64,000 nucleotides of DNA from Sciscionella marina DSM 45152 (lineage in GTDB: Bacteria > Actinomycetota > Actinomycetes > Mycobacteriales > Pseudonocardiaceae): NCBI RefSeq assembly GCF_000379465.1, contig NZ_KB905425.1, forward strand, positions 329,163-393,162. The letters are read 5' to 3'. Every line of letters starts with the position of its first letter. Position 1 is the stretch's first letter. The notes under the pieces are model-generated. The model was given only the letters and a program-made list of their open reading frames with translations. It searched no databases and was not told the DNA's origin. Shown one piece after another: positions 1 to 9,717 of the stretch. Position numbers and translations under genes: made by a program.

Positions 1-53
1 CTCACATCCGTCGGGGAAAGCTGGGTGTAGATCTGTTTCCCGTCCATGCTCAC
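1..53 (-). CDS. Start of an unidentified gene, cut by the left edge
   Basis: A reverse-strand reading frame begins with GTG at 53 (an in-frame ATG lies at 47) and runs off the window. A purine-rich stretch (GGGGGC, about 61-66) sits at ribosome-binding distance upstream of the GTG. The gap from the end of the lipoprotein gene is only about 15 nt, so it looks like the third gene of that operon. Only about 17 residues are visible (MDGKQIYTQL after the second start), too few to name a family. Position next to a DUF3558-like lipoprotein suggests an envelope or secretion-linked function, but that is inference. Confidence 0.4.
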   Translation of the reverse strand, partial: MSMDGKQIYTQLSPTDV

Positions 54-67
54 GATTGCCGCCCCCG

Positions 68-712
68 TTATCTCTGCAGTTTCAGATTGGAAATGACCAT
101 GCCCGCGGCCTGCTTGTCCTTCTCACAAGCTGCGTTCTTGTCCATGTCATACCCGCTGCCGAAGTTGAGCATCACATTGAGGTGGTCGGTAACGCCGAGA
201 TAGGCGATGCACGTACCACTGTGTCCATTGTCGTCCCTGCGGTCGACGATGACAGCGGGGTATCCCTCGACGGCTAGGGGTTCCCAGGTCTTCTCTTTTT
301 CCTTCTGCCGGTAGATATCGCTGAGCCCGTTCGGATTAGCCATGCCGAAGTTGATGCCGAGGGTTATGTCTGAATTGCCACTGTCGTCGTAATCGCAGCT
401 GACCATGAGGCCGTTCGCGACTGGTTCCTTGGCGATGTGGGGCTGTTCGATGCCGAGCTGCTTGGCCTGGTTGGCGTTGAGGATCTTGCAGATCTGGTCC
501 TTGCTGAGGAATGGTCTCGCATTGAGCGGTTTGGGTACCGGTGGTGCGAGCAGCTTCTGGGGCGTGTCTGAGGCCGGGGCACCGCTGGAGGGGTGCTCGC
601 TCGTGTTCGCTTCCGGGTTGGGCTTGCCCTCGGTGGGTGCGCCCCCGCAGGCGGCGAGCGTGGCCGTGAGGACGAGAACCGGCACCAGCCCGAGTGGCTT
701 ACGGGTGTTCAC
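68..712 (-). CDS. DUF3558-like secreted lipoprotein
   Basis: A 214-residue putative lipoprotein. The N-terminus has a basic start, a hydrophobic core and a lipobox ending LAAC (Cys about residue 22), so it should be lipidated and held on the outer face of the membrane. A Pro/Ser/Thr-rich linker (about 25-60) leads to a globular domain with ICKILNANQAKQLGI and a CDYDD segment. This is the pattern of actinobacterial DUF3558 lipoproteins, which have no established activity. A later Cys pair (GTCIAYLG, AACEKD) could form disulfides. It overlaps the upstream gene by 4 nt (ATGA), so the two are translationally coupled. Family call is by pattern only. Confidence 0.75.
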   Translation of the reverse strand: MNTRKPLGLVPVLVLTATLAACGGAPTEGKPNPEANTSEHPSSGAPASDTPQKLLAPPVPKPLNARPFLSKDQICKILNANQAKQLGIEQPHIAKEPVANGLMVSCDYDDSGNSDITLGINFGMANPNGLSDIYRQKEKEKTWEPLAVEGYPAVIVDRRDDNGHSGTCIAYLGVTDHLNVMLNFGSGYDMDKNAACEKDKQAAGMVISNLKLQR

Positions 713-1245
713 AGCCGCCCCTGAAAATCCTTGAACGACACCTGTGCGGAATCCTCCTGGTTGGCATAGGACTTGATCACCGCATCGAGGTGATCACGGT
801 ACTGTCGCAGCTCGTCGTGTGTCTTATTGACCTCGTCGAGGAGGTCCTGGCCCCACTGGCCGAGCTTGTCCGCATACATCACGCTGCCGTCCGCGTCCTG
901 CGCGGTGGGCTGTGCTTGAGCGATCCGCTTAGCAGGTTCGATGTCTTGCTGTGCCGCATCCACCATCATGTCCACCTGCTGGCGGTACTTCTTCAGCTCG
1001 CCGAGGCTGCACGTGAGCTGGCCAGCCCCGCCGCCGCCCGGTGAATCGGCCTGGGTTTCGGCCCAGCCGCTGATCTGCTGGTGGTAGGCCTTGTCCACGG
1101 TGTCCATCACCATGCCGTAGACCTGCACCATGGCCGGCGCGTTCTGCGAGTAGTGCAGATGCGTCTGGGTGTACGGGTTGTCCTCCCCGCCGCCAGATGG
1201 CCCCTGGATTTCCGGGCCACTCGTGACCGGCTCGTTCCCCGCCAT
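709..1245 (-). CDS. Helical hypothetical protein coupled to the DUF3558-like lipoprotein
   Basis: A 178-residue soluble protein with no signal peptide or membrane segment. The first 30 residues are Gly/Pro rich. The rest is predicted mostly helical and rich in Gln, Asp and Lys (KKYRQQVDMMVDAAQQDIEP, DELRQYRDHLDAVIKSYANQ), like the helical hairpins of type VII secretion-associated proteins. No WXG or YxxxD/E signal is clear, so it is not called an Esx protein. GGGAGGGG lies just upstream of the ATG at 1245. The stop overlaps the lipoprotein start by 4 nt. Function unknown; a partner or chaperone role for the lipoprotein is inference. Confidence 0.65.
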   Translation of the reverse strand: MAGNEPVTSGPEIQGPSGGGEDNPYTQTHLHYSQNAPAMVQVYGMVMDTVDKAYHQQISGWAETQADSPGGGGAGQLTCSLGELKKYRQQVDMMVDAAQQDIEPAKRIAQAQPTAQDADGSVMYADKLGQWGQDLLDEVNKTHDELRQYRDHLDAVIKSYANQEDSAQVSFKDFQGRL

Positions 1246-1347
1246 ATGGCCCCTCCCGATGATCGCCGCCGACGTGGACGTGTGTGGTCCGCGTCAAGGC
1301 TCCGACGCACAGAATAGCGAGCCGGTTCGGGACGTGAGTACCAGAGT

Positions 1348-1379
1348 CGCCGAGCTCACCCGGCCGGGTGAGCTCGGCG
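1348..1379 (-). terminator. Perfect 32-nt palindrome ending the galactan operon
   Basis: An uninterrupted palindrome (CGCCGAGCTC... to its complement) forms a stem of about 14-16 bp with a minimal loop. It lies about 35 nt downstream of the first glfT2-like stop and about 100 nt upstream of the next gene. It has no U-tract, as is common for actinomycete terminators, and could stop transcription from the right. Confidence 0.6.
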
Positions 1380-1411
1380 GTGAATTACGGCCTCAGCGGT
1401 GAACTACAGCC

Positions 1412-3289
1412 CTAACGGTTGTAGAGGCGCTGCCAGTTCTCCCTGCTGGTGAGCTGGGGGAAGGCGTCCCGCCACTCCTGTTTGGCGCGCGGGATCTCCC
1501 GGTGCAGCCTGCGCACGGTGCGGATCCCGGACCGCAGCAGCGCGGCGAACTGGGCGCGGTCCCGGGTGCGGATGCGCACCCCGGTCTGCGAGGCGTCGGT
1601 GACCACGGCGGTCTCGAACTGGGAGATGTGCCACCAGAAGCTCTCATCGGCGGCGATGGTGCCGACGATGCCCTTGCGGCCGGTGATCATGTCGGTCAGG
1701 CGCCGGATGAGCAGCAGCCGCTCGGTGATACCGCGCTTGGTCTTGGGCGGCTGGCCGAGCTGGCGGCCCTCGTAGCCGCGCGGCCGGTGCTGGTCGATGA
1801 CCCGGGGGATGTCGGTGACCGGGTGCTTGACGGTGTCCGGGTACTCCGAGCGCAGTGCACGGATCTCGGCGGCAGCGGAGGCGCCGCCGTCGTAGAGCAC
1901 ATCCGGGCCGGCCAGGAAGTCCTCGGCGGCCTTGATGATGGTCGCGGTGAGTCCGTACTGCATGGTCATCAGGTTGCGCACGATCTGGGCGAGCAGCACC
2001 CGGCAGGTGCGCATCGGGTCGAGGCGGCCGTGCAGGGCGGAGCAGACCATGGCGTTGCGGATGGAGAAGTACCGCTTCCAGTCGTCCAGGTCGTTCCAGT
2101 CGAAGTCGGCGTGCCACACCCCGGCGCCCGGCAGAGTGACGGTCGGGAACCCGGCCTTCTTGGCGCGGTAGCCGTACTCGATGTCATCCCACTGGAAGAA
2201 GAACGGCATCGCGTAACCGATCTCGGCGATCACCTCGGACGGGATCAGGCAGGACCACCAGGCGTTGTAGTCCGCGTCGATGCGCCGGTCGCCGAGGTCC
2301 TGGCCGCGGGCGAGCAGATTCGCGTCGTCCAGCCCGCCCTCCTTGACCTTGCCGGGCACGAACTCGTCCATATCGGCCCATTCGGCGCTCGCGAACAGGT
2401 AGGACGGGTGCAGCAGGCGCAGCATCTGCCCGCCGACCAGGGTCGGCGAGGTGGTGCAGTTCGCGAACGCGGTGAGCCGGATGATGATCTCCGGGTCCAA
2501 CAGGACGTCGTCATCCATGATCAGCACGTCGCTGCCGGTGCGGCCCTCTTCGCCGAGGGTCTCGTACATGCCCCTGGTGAACCCGCCCGCGCCACCGAGG
2601 TTCGGCTGCTGGATGTAGCGCAGCTTGTCCCCGAGGGGCTCGGTGATCTCGGCGAACCGCTCGCGGGTGTCGATCTTGTCGTCACCCTGGTCGGCCACGT
2701 AGACGTTCTCCAGCCGCTGCAACGCGACCGGGTCGCTGCCCAGCGCGGTGAGCGTGGTCAGGCAGTCGTCCACCCGGTTGTAGGTGCAGATGACCACCGA
2801 GGCGAGCCGCTGGCGCTCCGGGGCGGCCACCGTCCAGTACAGGTCGGTGACGGTGAGCGGTTCGTTGGTGGTGCGGAACTCCAGCCACAGCGCCCCGCCG
2901 TCCACGAAGGTCTGCAGCGGGGAGCTGAGCGTGATTTCACTGCGCGCGGCGGTCGCGGCGACCATGCTGCGCTCACCGTTGGCATCGGAGCGCCACAGCT
3001 CGACCCGGCCGCCCCCGGTCATGGTGACGTTCACCGAGACCTCGGTCGCCGAGGTCCAGCGCTGCCAGTAGGAGGCGGGGAACCGGCCGAAGTAGGTGTT
3101 CCCGGTCAGGTGCGAGTGCGTGTCGATGCCGATCTTGTTCCGGGTGCGGTTCGCCGCGCCCTGCTCGACACGCAGGTAGAGTTCGTCCGGAACGGTCTCG
3201 GCGGGGCCGCGGAACAGCCCGCGCTGCACGAGCAGCTGGCCGGTGATCGCGCGGGTCTGTTCGGGGGTCGTGGATGTATCGGCAGCCAT
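1412..3289 (-). CDS. glfT2: Galactofuranosyltransferase GlfT2-like, paralogue 1
   Basis: A 625-residue GT2-family enzyme, close to the roughly 637 residues of mycobacterial GlfT2. GlfT2 is the membrane-associated transferase that polymerises the galactan of arabinogalactan from UDP-galactofuranose with alternating beta-1,5 and beta-1,6 links. An N-terminal beta-rich domain (about 1-165, with YFGRFPASYWQRW) precedes the GT-A domain. That domain has ICTYNR, the metal-binding DDD (IMDDDVLLDP), the acidic WDD motif (FFQWDDIEYGYRA) and the metal-ligand His (GVWHADFDW). A helical C-terminal domain follows. It lies 17 nt downstream of a second paralogue, with glf upstream, so substrate formation and use are encoded together. 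Which galactan step each copy performs cannot be read from sequence. Confidence 0.88.
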   Translation of the reverse strand: MAADTSTTPEQTRAITGQLLVQRGLFRGPAETVPDELYLRVEQGAANRTRNKIGIDTHSHLTGNTYFGRFPASYWQRWTSATEVSVNVTMTGGGRVELWRSDANGERSMVAATAARSEITLSSPLQTFVDGGALWLEFRTTNEPLTVTDLYWTVAAPERQRLASVVICTYNRVDDCLTTLTALGSDPVALQRLENVYVADQGDDKIDTRERFAEITEPLGDKLRYIQQPNLGGAGGFTRGMYETLGEEGRTGSDVLIMDDDVLLDPEIIIRLTAFANCTTSPTLVGGQMLRLLHPSYLFASAEWADMDEFVPGKVKEGGLDDANLLARGQDLGDRRIDADYNAWWSCLIPSEVIAEIGYAMPFFFQWDDIEYGYRAKKAGFPTVTLPGAGVWHADFDWNDLDDWKRYFSIRNAMVCSALHGRLDPMRTCRVLLAQIVRNLMTMQYGLTATIIKAAEDFLAGPDVLYDGGASAAAEIRALRSEYPDTVKHPVTDIPRVIDQHRPRGYEGRQLGQPPKTKRGITERLLLIRRLTDMITGRKGIVGTIAADESFWWHISQFETAVVTDASQTGVRIRTRDRAQFAALLRSGIRTVRRLHREIPRAKQEWRDAFPQLTSRENWQRLYNR

Positions 3290-3306
3290 GGTGACCTTCC
3301 GTGGTC

Positions 3307-5226
3307 TCAGAGGTTATAGAGACGGCGCCAGTTTTCCCTGCTGGTCAGCCTTGGCATCGCCGCACGGTAGCGCGCGCTCAGCTCCGGGGCGCGCTTGGCG
3401 AGCTCGCGGAGCAGCTTCGCGCCCTGCTTCGCCTGGGCGAGCGCGAGCTGGCGATCGCGCTTGCGCACCCGCACGCCCTCCTGGGACATGTCGGTGACGA
3501 TCGCGGTGTCGAACAGGGCAACGTGCCACCAGGCGTTCGACTTCGCCGGAACCTCGCCGATCGGGTGCACTACCTTGCCGAGCAGCTGGTAGGCGATGCG
3601 CTTGACGGTGACCGGTCCCCACAGCTTCGGTTCCGGGGCGGACGGGATCAGCGGGATGTCGCTCGGCACCAGCTCGTCGGTCGCCGGATCACGTTTCACG
3701 GTCTCCGGGTAGTCCGCGCGGATCTTGCGGATCTCGGCCATGGCAGCGGCCCCGCCGTCCTCGAGGATGTCCGGGCCGACCATGAAATCCTCGACCGCCT
3801 TGAGTAGCGAGGCGGCCAGGCCGTACTGCATGCCGAGCAGGTACTGCACGAGTTTCGTGCCCAGCTCGGTGGCGATAGTGGAGCCCTTGAACTCACTGTG
3901 CAGCGCGGCGACGATGAGCCAGTTGCGCATGTTGAAGTAGCGGTGCCACTCGTCCCAGTCCTTCCAGTGGAAGTCGGCGTGCCAGACGCCGGCGCCGGGC
4001 AGGGTGACGGTGGGGAAACCGTGCTCGTGCGCGCGGTAGGCGAGCTCGACGTCGTCACCCTGGAAGAACACCGGGAGCGGGTAACCGATCTCGGCGATCA
4101 CCTCGGACGGGATCAGGCAGGACCACCAGCCGTTGTACCCGGCGTCGACCCGGCGCTCCTGCAGTTTCGGCAGGCCGGTCTTCTCGTCGGTGGCCAGCAG
4201 GTCCTGGTTCACCTTGGTGCCCGCCGCGGGAAGGCCGTGGATCATCCGCGGCACATCCGCGTACTCGGCCGAGGCGAGCAGCTGGTTCGGGTGCAGCAGG
4301 TTGAGCATCTGCCCGCCGACGATGATCGGCTTGCTCGCGTGGTTGGCGAACTCGGTCAGCCGGATCACGATCTCCGGGTCGAGCAGGATGTCGTCGTCCA
4401 TGAACAGGACGTTCGCGTGCTCCTCGCCGGACTCGGCCACCTCGTAGAGGCCGCGGGTGTAGCCGGCCGCCCCACCGAGATTGGGCTGGCGGAAGTAGCG
4501 CAGGTGATCCCCGAGCGCGGCGGTGACCTCGGCGAAGCGCGGTTGCTCCTCGACCGGGGTGGACCCCTGGTCGGCGACGTAGACGGTGTCCAGGCTCTCC
4601 AGCGCGACCGGGTCCGCGGCCAGGTTGGTCAGCGTGGTCATGCAGTCCTCGACGCGGTTGCACGTCGGCATGATCAGCGAGGTCTTGCGCAGCCGCTGTG
4701 GGGCGGGGACCAGCCAGCGCAGCTGTTCCACCACCAGCTCGGACTCGGCGGTGCGCAGCTCGATCCACAGCGAGCCGCCGTCCACGAACTTGTCCAGCTT
4801 GCCCTCGAGGGTGATCGTGTCCGCGCCATCGACCTCCCGCACGGCCACGGTGCGCAGGTAACCCTCGTGGTCCGAGGCCTGCAGCCGGACCGTGCCCTTG
4901 CCGCGCACGTCCAGGCGCGCGGTGACCACCTTGACCGTGGTCCAGCGCTGCCAGTACGAAGCGGGGAACCGGCCGAAGTAGGCGTTCGTGCTCGCGACGG
5001 TTTCGGGGAGAACGGTCAGCTGTTCACGCTCGCGGTGCACGGTGCCCTCGTCGACCCGCGCGTAGAGCTCGGCGGGGACCTGGGCGGGACCGGAGAACAG
5101 TCCGCGTGCCGCGACCGTTCCCTGTGCATCCGCGTGCCTGGGCTGCGTGGTTGGCTTACTCGACCGGGCACTGGGTTTGGTCGACCCGGCGCCTGCCTTG
5201 TTCGGCGTTTGCGCGCTGCTCGGCAT
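3307..5226 (-). CDS. Galactofuranosyltransferase GlfT2-like, paralogue 2
   Basis: A 639-residue paralogue of the neighbouring GlfT2-like enzyme, collinear over its full length (YFGRFPASYWQRWT, PTCNRVEDC, FMDDDILLDPEI, GAGVWHADFHW). The start is placed at ATG 5226 (MPSSAQ), because GGAGG lies upstream and the length then matches the family; the frame is open further to 5358. The N-terminal 35 residues are a Ser/Thr/Lys/Pro-rich tail absent from the other copy. In the acidic motif the aromatic residue before DD is replaced (FFQGDDVELAYRA against FFQWDDIEYGYRA), which may change acceptor specificity or rate. It is probably first in a two-gene operon. Galactan elongation is the expected role. Confidence 0.83.
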   Translation of the reverse strand: MPSSAQTPNKAGAGSTKPSARSSKPTTQPRHADAQGTVAARGLFSGPAQVPAELYARVDEGTVHREREQLTVLPETVASTNAYFGRFPASYWQRWTTVKVVTARLDVRGKGTVRLQASDHEGYLRTVAVREVDGADTITLEGKLDKFVDGGSLWIELRTAESELVVEQLRWLVPAPQRLRKTSLIMPTCNRVEDCMTTLTNLAADPVALESLDTVYVADQGSTPVEEQPRFAEVTAALGDHLRYFRQPNLGGAAGYTRGLYEVAESGEEHANVLFMDDDILLDPEIVIRLTEFANHASKPIIVGGQMLNLLHPNQLLASAEYADVPRMIHGLPAAGTKVNQDLLATDEKTGLPKLQERRVDAGYNGWWSCLIPSEVIAEIGYPLPVFFQGDDVELAYRAHEHGFPTVTLPGAGVWHADFHWKDWDEWHRYFNMRNWLIVAALHSEFKGSTIATELGTKLVQYLLGMQYGLAASLLKAVEDFMVGPDILEDGGAAAMAEIRKIRADYPETVKRDPATDELVPSDIPLIPSAPEPKLWGPVTVKRIAYQLLGKVVHPIGEVPAKSNAWWHVALFDTAIVTDMSQEGVRVRKRDRQLALAQAKQGAKLLRELAKRAPELSARYRAAMPRLTSRENWRRLYNL

Positions 5227-5647
5227 CTGTGTCCTGGCCTCCAGGAAGTCTTCAGTGGTGAACCATCGGCCGGGCACACCGGACCGGGGACGCCCTACCA
5301 TAGCTGCCGGGCCCGATACGGGATCGCTGACCCATTTGTTACCCGGCTTGAGCTGCACTGAATAGGACGTCGTGTACCGCTTTCGGTTGCGTCCGGTTCG
5401 CCGGTCGTGGGGGAGCGCGGCGCACGCAGCAGGAACGGCTCCCGCGGGGAATGAGCCGATTGCCCTCGTGCAGCGTGACGCCCGAAGGATGTGGACTGGT
5501 CTCGGTGCTGTGCCCCAAGGCGAGCGGGGATCCGTGTCCGGCGACCCGCAAGGTTGCCGAGGTCGTGTTCGACCGGCTGACGTAGAAACGGGCGGCTGCG
5601 GAGAACCCGCGCCCGCCCGTTCCTGTCGAAAGCTGTAGCCGAAATGC
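5227..5647. other. 421-nt intergenic stretch between glfT2 paralogue 2 and glf
   Basis: No convincing gene is seen. The left part must hold the promoter for the glfT2 pair, but no consensus -35/-10 pair was recognised. The right end carries a hairpin that suits termination of glf. The open frame extending the GlfT2-like protein to 5358 has no ribosome-binding site and is not used. Confidence 0.5.
5587..5621 (-). terminator. Hairpin downstream of glf
   Basis: The arms AACGGGCG and CGCCCGTT pair perfectly over 8 bp, with a GC-rich loop that can pair further. It starts 27 nt beyond the glf stop, in the right place to end its transcript. Confidence 0.5.
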
Positions 5648-6910
<1,263 letters not shown>

Positions 6911-8278
6911 CTACTGGTCCTGGTCGACCTGTTCGCTCGCGAAGTATCCCGAGACGTCCACGACGACGTTGGTGCTGCCGTTCTTGTTGAAGTAGGCGAC
7001 CGTGCCGTCGTGAGCGACCTTGACCGCCGCGCTGTTGCTGGCGATCTGGTTCGCGTTCAGGTTGAGGTTGGAGGTCTCCGGGGCCTTGCCGTTGCCGTCC
7101 CAGGTGGTCAGGTGGGTGGCCTCGGGACCGGCGACCCCGGTCAGGTTGGTGTTCGCGGCCATCACCTTGCGGGCCTCACCCGGGAAGGGCACGTTGATCG
7201 TCTCGCCGGGCCTGAGCGCGCCCTTGACCCCGCTGGTGCCGCTGCCGTCCCTGGTGTCGGCGACGCGCACCGGATCGGCCGGGTAGTAGAGGCCCTTTCC
7301 GCCCGGGGTGTAGGTGCCGACCAGGTCGGCGAGCACGTCAACGCTGCCCGCGGAGTTGTACACCTCGAGCGACTTGTCCTTGCCGAGCTGCACGGTGATC
7401 TGGTTGGGCGTGGTCGCGCCGGGCATGTAGTTCACGCTCGAGATCCCGCCGCGCTGCTGTCCGTACGGGTAAACCGAGAGGAACCCGGCGGCCTTGGACT
7501 GGTTGATCGCGGTGACGTTGAGCGTCACCGAATCGGCGTCCGCGGGCACCAGACCGGAGAGGTCGAGCTTCGCGGTCGAGTTCGGGCCCATGGTGGCCTT
7601 GCGCTCACGGGTGTCCAGCACGCGCGAGGGGGTCAGCGGCGTGTACCCGGTGTAGTGCTCCCCGGGGTTTGGCTGGCCGGTGCCGTAGACGCCCGCGATA
7701 TCGGTGACCGCATCGGCCGAACCGGCGTTGTTGTAGATGCCGATCGTCGCGGTGCCGTCCTGCAGGTGCCCGATCGGCACGGTGACCTGGTTCGACCGGG
7801 TCTCGCCCGCGCGCACGTTGATGCTGGACACGGTCGGCACCGCGCCGTTGCCCGACCACAGGGTGACGTGGGTGTCCTTGGTCGGGTTCGTGACCGTGAG
7901 GTTGAAGGTGATCGCGGTCGCCCGCGGATCGATCTTGCCTTTCTCCCACTTCAGGATCCGCGATTCGCCTGCCTTGAGCGGGCCTTCCTTGGTGGTCCGC
8001 GTGTCGAGGCTGCGCGTCGGTTGCATCGAGACGTAGTGCGTCCCGGCGAGCGGCTTCTCCGGTTCCGCGGCCTTGTCCTGGCTCGCCGGCCTCGGGTGCG
8101 CGGCGCGGACCGTCGGCGCGCCGTGGATCAGCGATTCGTTCGCCGAGGCCGCGCCGGTCTGCGCGCCACCGGATGCCTTCGCCTGCTCGCCGGCCCCCGC
8201 CGCGGACGCGGTGGCGGCACTACCGGCGGTAACCGTGGCCGCGACGGCCAGCGCCGTCAGCACCTGTCGCTTCTGCAT
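6911..8278 (-). CDS. Secreted protein of three RVLDTR/GYY repeats (paralogue A)
   Basis: A 455-residue exported protein. The start is ATG 8278 (MQKRQVLTAL), with GGGAG upstream; the longer open frame to 8422 has no such site. A signal peptide (about 1-27, ending ASAA) is followed by an Ala/Pro-rich linker and three repeats of about 115 residues (about 82-200, 209-325, 331-447). Each repeat opens with a DTR motif (RSLDTR, RVLDTR, RVADTR). It then has a TFNLT or TLNVT strand, an SxN segment, an N-Q/S-V strand, YNxxGSxDV and a closing D(I/L/V)xGxY. The protein ends right after the third repeat. Two further paralogues lie upstream in the same orientation. No enzymatic motif is visible; a surface or wall-binding role is inferred from secretion and from the galactan genes nearby. 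Confidence 0.82.
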   Translation of the reverse strand: MQKRQVLTALAVAATVTAGSAATASAAGAGEQAKASGGAQTGAASANESLIHGAPTVRAAHPRPASQDKAAEPEKPLAGTHYVSMQPTRSLDTRTTKEGPLKAGESRILKWEKGKIDPRATAITFNLTVTNPTKDTHVTLWSGNGAVPTVSSINVRAGETRSNQVTVPIGHLQDGTATIGIYNNAGSADAVTDIAGVYGTGQPNPGEHYTGYTPLTPSRVLDTRERKATMGPNSTAKLDLSGLVPADADSVTLNVTAINQSKAAGFLSVYPYGQQRGGISSVNYMPGATTPNQITVQLGKDKSLEVYNSAGSVDVLADLVGTYTPGGKGLYYPADPVRVADTRDGSGTSGVKGALRPGETINVPFPGEARKVMAANTNLTGVAGPEATHLTTWDGNGKAPETSNLNLNANQIASNSAAVKVAHDGTVAYFNKNGSTNVVVDVSGYFASEQVDQDQ

Positions 8279-8374
8279 GCTTTCTCCCACTCCTGATAGC
8301 TGTTGCCGGGCGTAGTCTTCCGCCCCGGTGAATCCCCCGCAACGGCTTCTGCCGGATTCCCCTTGACGTAGGGT

Positions 8375-8423
8375 ATTGCCGTCACGACGGGTGAGGGAAT
8401 CCCCCATCCCGCGTGACGGCAAT
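8375..8423 (-). terminator. Long hairpin between paralogues A and B
   Basis: ATTGCCGTCACG pairs perfectly with CGTGACGGCAAT, and an inner CGGG/CCCG stem nests within the loop. It begins 6 nt beyond the stop of paralogue B and is well placed to end that transcript. Confidence 0.65.
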
Positions 8424-8428
8424 GGCTC

Positions 8429-9613
8429 TTACGCCGGTTGGGTGAAGTAACCCTGCAGGTCGGCGATGGCGTGGACCGAGCCGAGCGCGTTGTAGAGGTC
8501 GACCACACCACTGCCCTTCATGCTCACCGCGTTACTCGCGGTCTGGTTCGCGGCGAGATTGAGGTTCGAGGTGGCCGGGCGCGGTCCGCCGTCCCATGCG
8601 GTGACGAAGGTCGGGCCCGACTGGTTCACCCCGGTGATGTTGAACAGATAACCGGCGATTCCGCTCTCGGTCAGCCCCGGATCGATGCTGCGGGTCTGGT
8701 CGGCGCGAATCGGTCCCTGAGTGGATTCCCGGGAATCGTAAATCCGCACCGGCATTTCCGGGTATTTCGCGGAAACCGTGTTGAAGAGCGCGCCGCCATC
8801 GGATGTGTAGTATCCGGCGAAATCCGCGATCGCATCGGCGCTGCCCGCATTGTTGTACAGGTCCACTTTCTTGCTCGGCCCGAGTTCCACCGTGACGAGA
8901 TTGGGTGTCGTCCCGTTCTGCACGAGATTCAGTGCGGAGGCCGGCGGCCGGGGATCCTCGGTGCGCCACGCCGTGAGGTAGGTCGACGTGGTGGCATCGG
9001 TTCCGGTGAGGTTGAAGGTCACCGCGGTCGCCGAATCGGGTACCAGGCCGGAGAAATCGATGGTGCGTGTCTGCCCGCCGTTGATGGGCACGGTGTCCCT
9101 GGTGTCCAGCACGCGGGCGGGATTCTGTGGGGCGTAACCGGATTCGCGCTGCGCGCCGTAGTAGCCCTGCAGATCGGCGATCACGTGCACCGAACCGTTC
9201 GCGTTGTACAGATCGATCGACCGGTCGGTGGCCAGCGGAACCGTGACCTGCAGCGCCCGCGTCTCACCCTTGGCGAGGTTCAGGTGCGAGTACTTCGGTA
9301 CCCCGGAACCGGGTTGCGCGTCCACATGGGTGTCCGCGGTGCCTTCGGTACCGGTGAGGTTGAGCGTGACGGCGGTGGCATCGGCGGGCACCGCCTTGCC
9401 GAGGTCGAGGCGCAGATGTCCCCTCGGGCCGAGCTTCGCGCCCGTCCGGGTATCGAGCACCCGGGCGGGTCCGGCCGGGGTGAATTTCGCGTCCTGTACC
9501 TGTAGCGGTGTCGTGTTCGGTGCCTCGGCCGCGGAAACCGTAGCCGGTAATGCGAGGACGACAGCGGTTGCCGCGAGCACGCCGAATGCGCGATATCTGA
9601 GTTTGGCCGACAT
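8429..9613 (-). CDS. Secreted protein of three RVLDTR/GYY repeats (paralogue B)
   Basis: A 394-residue exported paralogue. The ATG at 9613 is preceded by AGGAGGAAAG, the strongest ribosome-binding site of the three paralogues. The signal peptide covers about 1-29 (cleavage near VSAAEA). Three repeats follow with almost no linker (about 44-152, 160-269, 286-391). They carry ARVLDTR, ARVLDTR and VRIYDSR openings, NLTGT strands, LYNxxGSxH/D motifs and QGYY, AGYY, QGYF ends. The third repeat has DSR instead of DTR. There are no cysteines in the mature part and no catalytic signature. Hairpins stand before and after the gene, suggesting separate transcription or processing. Function unknown. Confidence 0.82.
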   Translation of the reverse strand: MSAKLRYRAFGVLAATAVVLALPATVSAAEAPNTTPLQVQDAKFTPAGPARVLDTRTGAKLGPRGHLRLDLGKAVPADATAVTLNLTGTEGTADTHVDAQPGSGVPKYSHLNLAKGETRALQVTVPLATDRSIDLYNANGSVHVIADLQGYYGAQRESGYAPQNPARVLDTRDTVPINGGQTRTIDFSGLVPDSATAVTFNLTGTDATTSTYLTAWRTEDPRPPASALNLVQNGTTPNLVTVELGPSKKVDLYNNAGSADAIADFAGYYTSDGGALFNTVSAKYPEMPVRIYDSRESTQGPIRADQTRSIDPGLTESGIAGYLFNITGVNQSGPTFVTAWDGGPRPATSNLNLAANQTASNAVSMKGSGVVDLYNALGSVHAIADLQGYFTQPA

Positions 9614-9629
9614 TTCTTTCCTCCTGATT

Positions 9630-9657
9630 CGTCAAGGGAGGGATGGATACCTTGACG
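9630..9657 (-). promoter_or_regulatory. Stem-loop just upstream of paralogue B
   Basis: CGTCAAGG and CCTTGACG form an 8-bp perfect stem around a 12-nt purine-rich loop, 17 nt upstream of the paralogue B start codon. It may be a leader structure, or a weak terminator for the gene to the right. Confidence 0.35.
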
Positions 9658-9717
9658 ACGCAGGTGGATTCACGACGGTTGCCGGCGCCGACGACCATTC
9701 AGTCAGGGCCGAATGAT

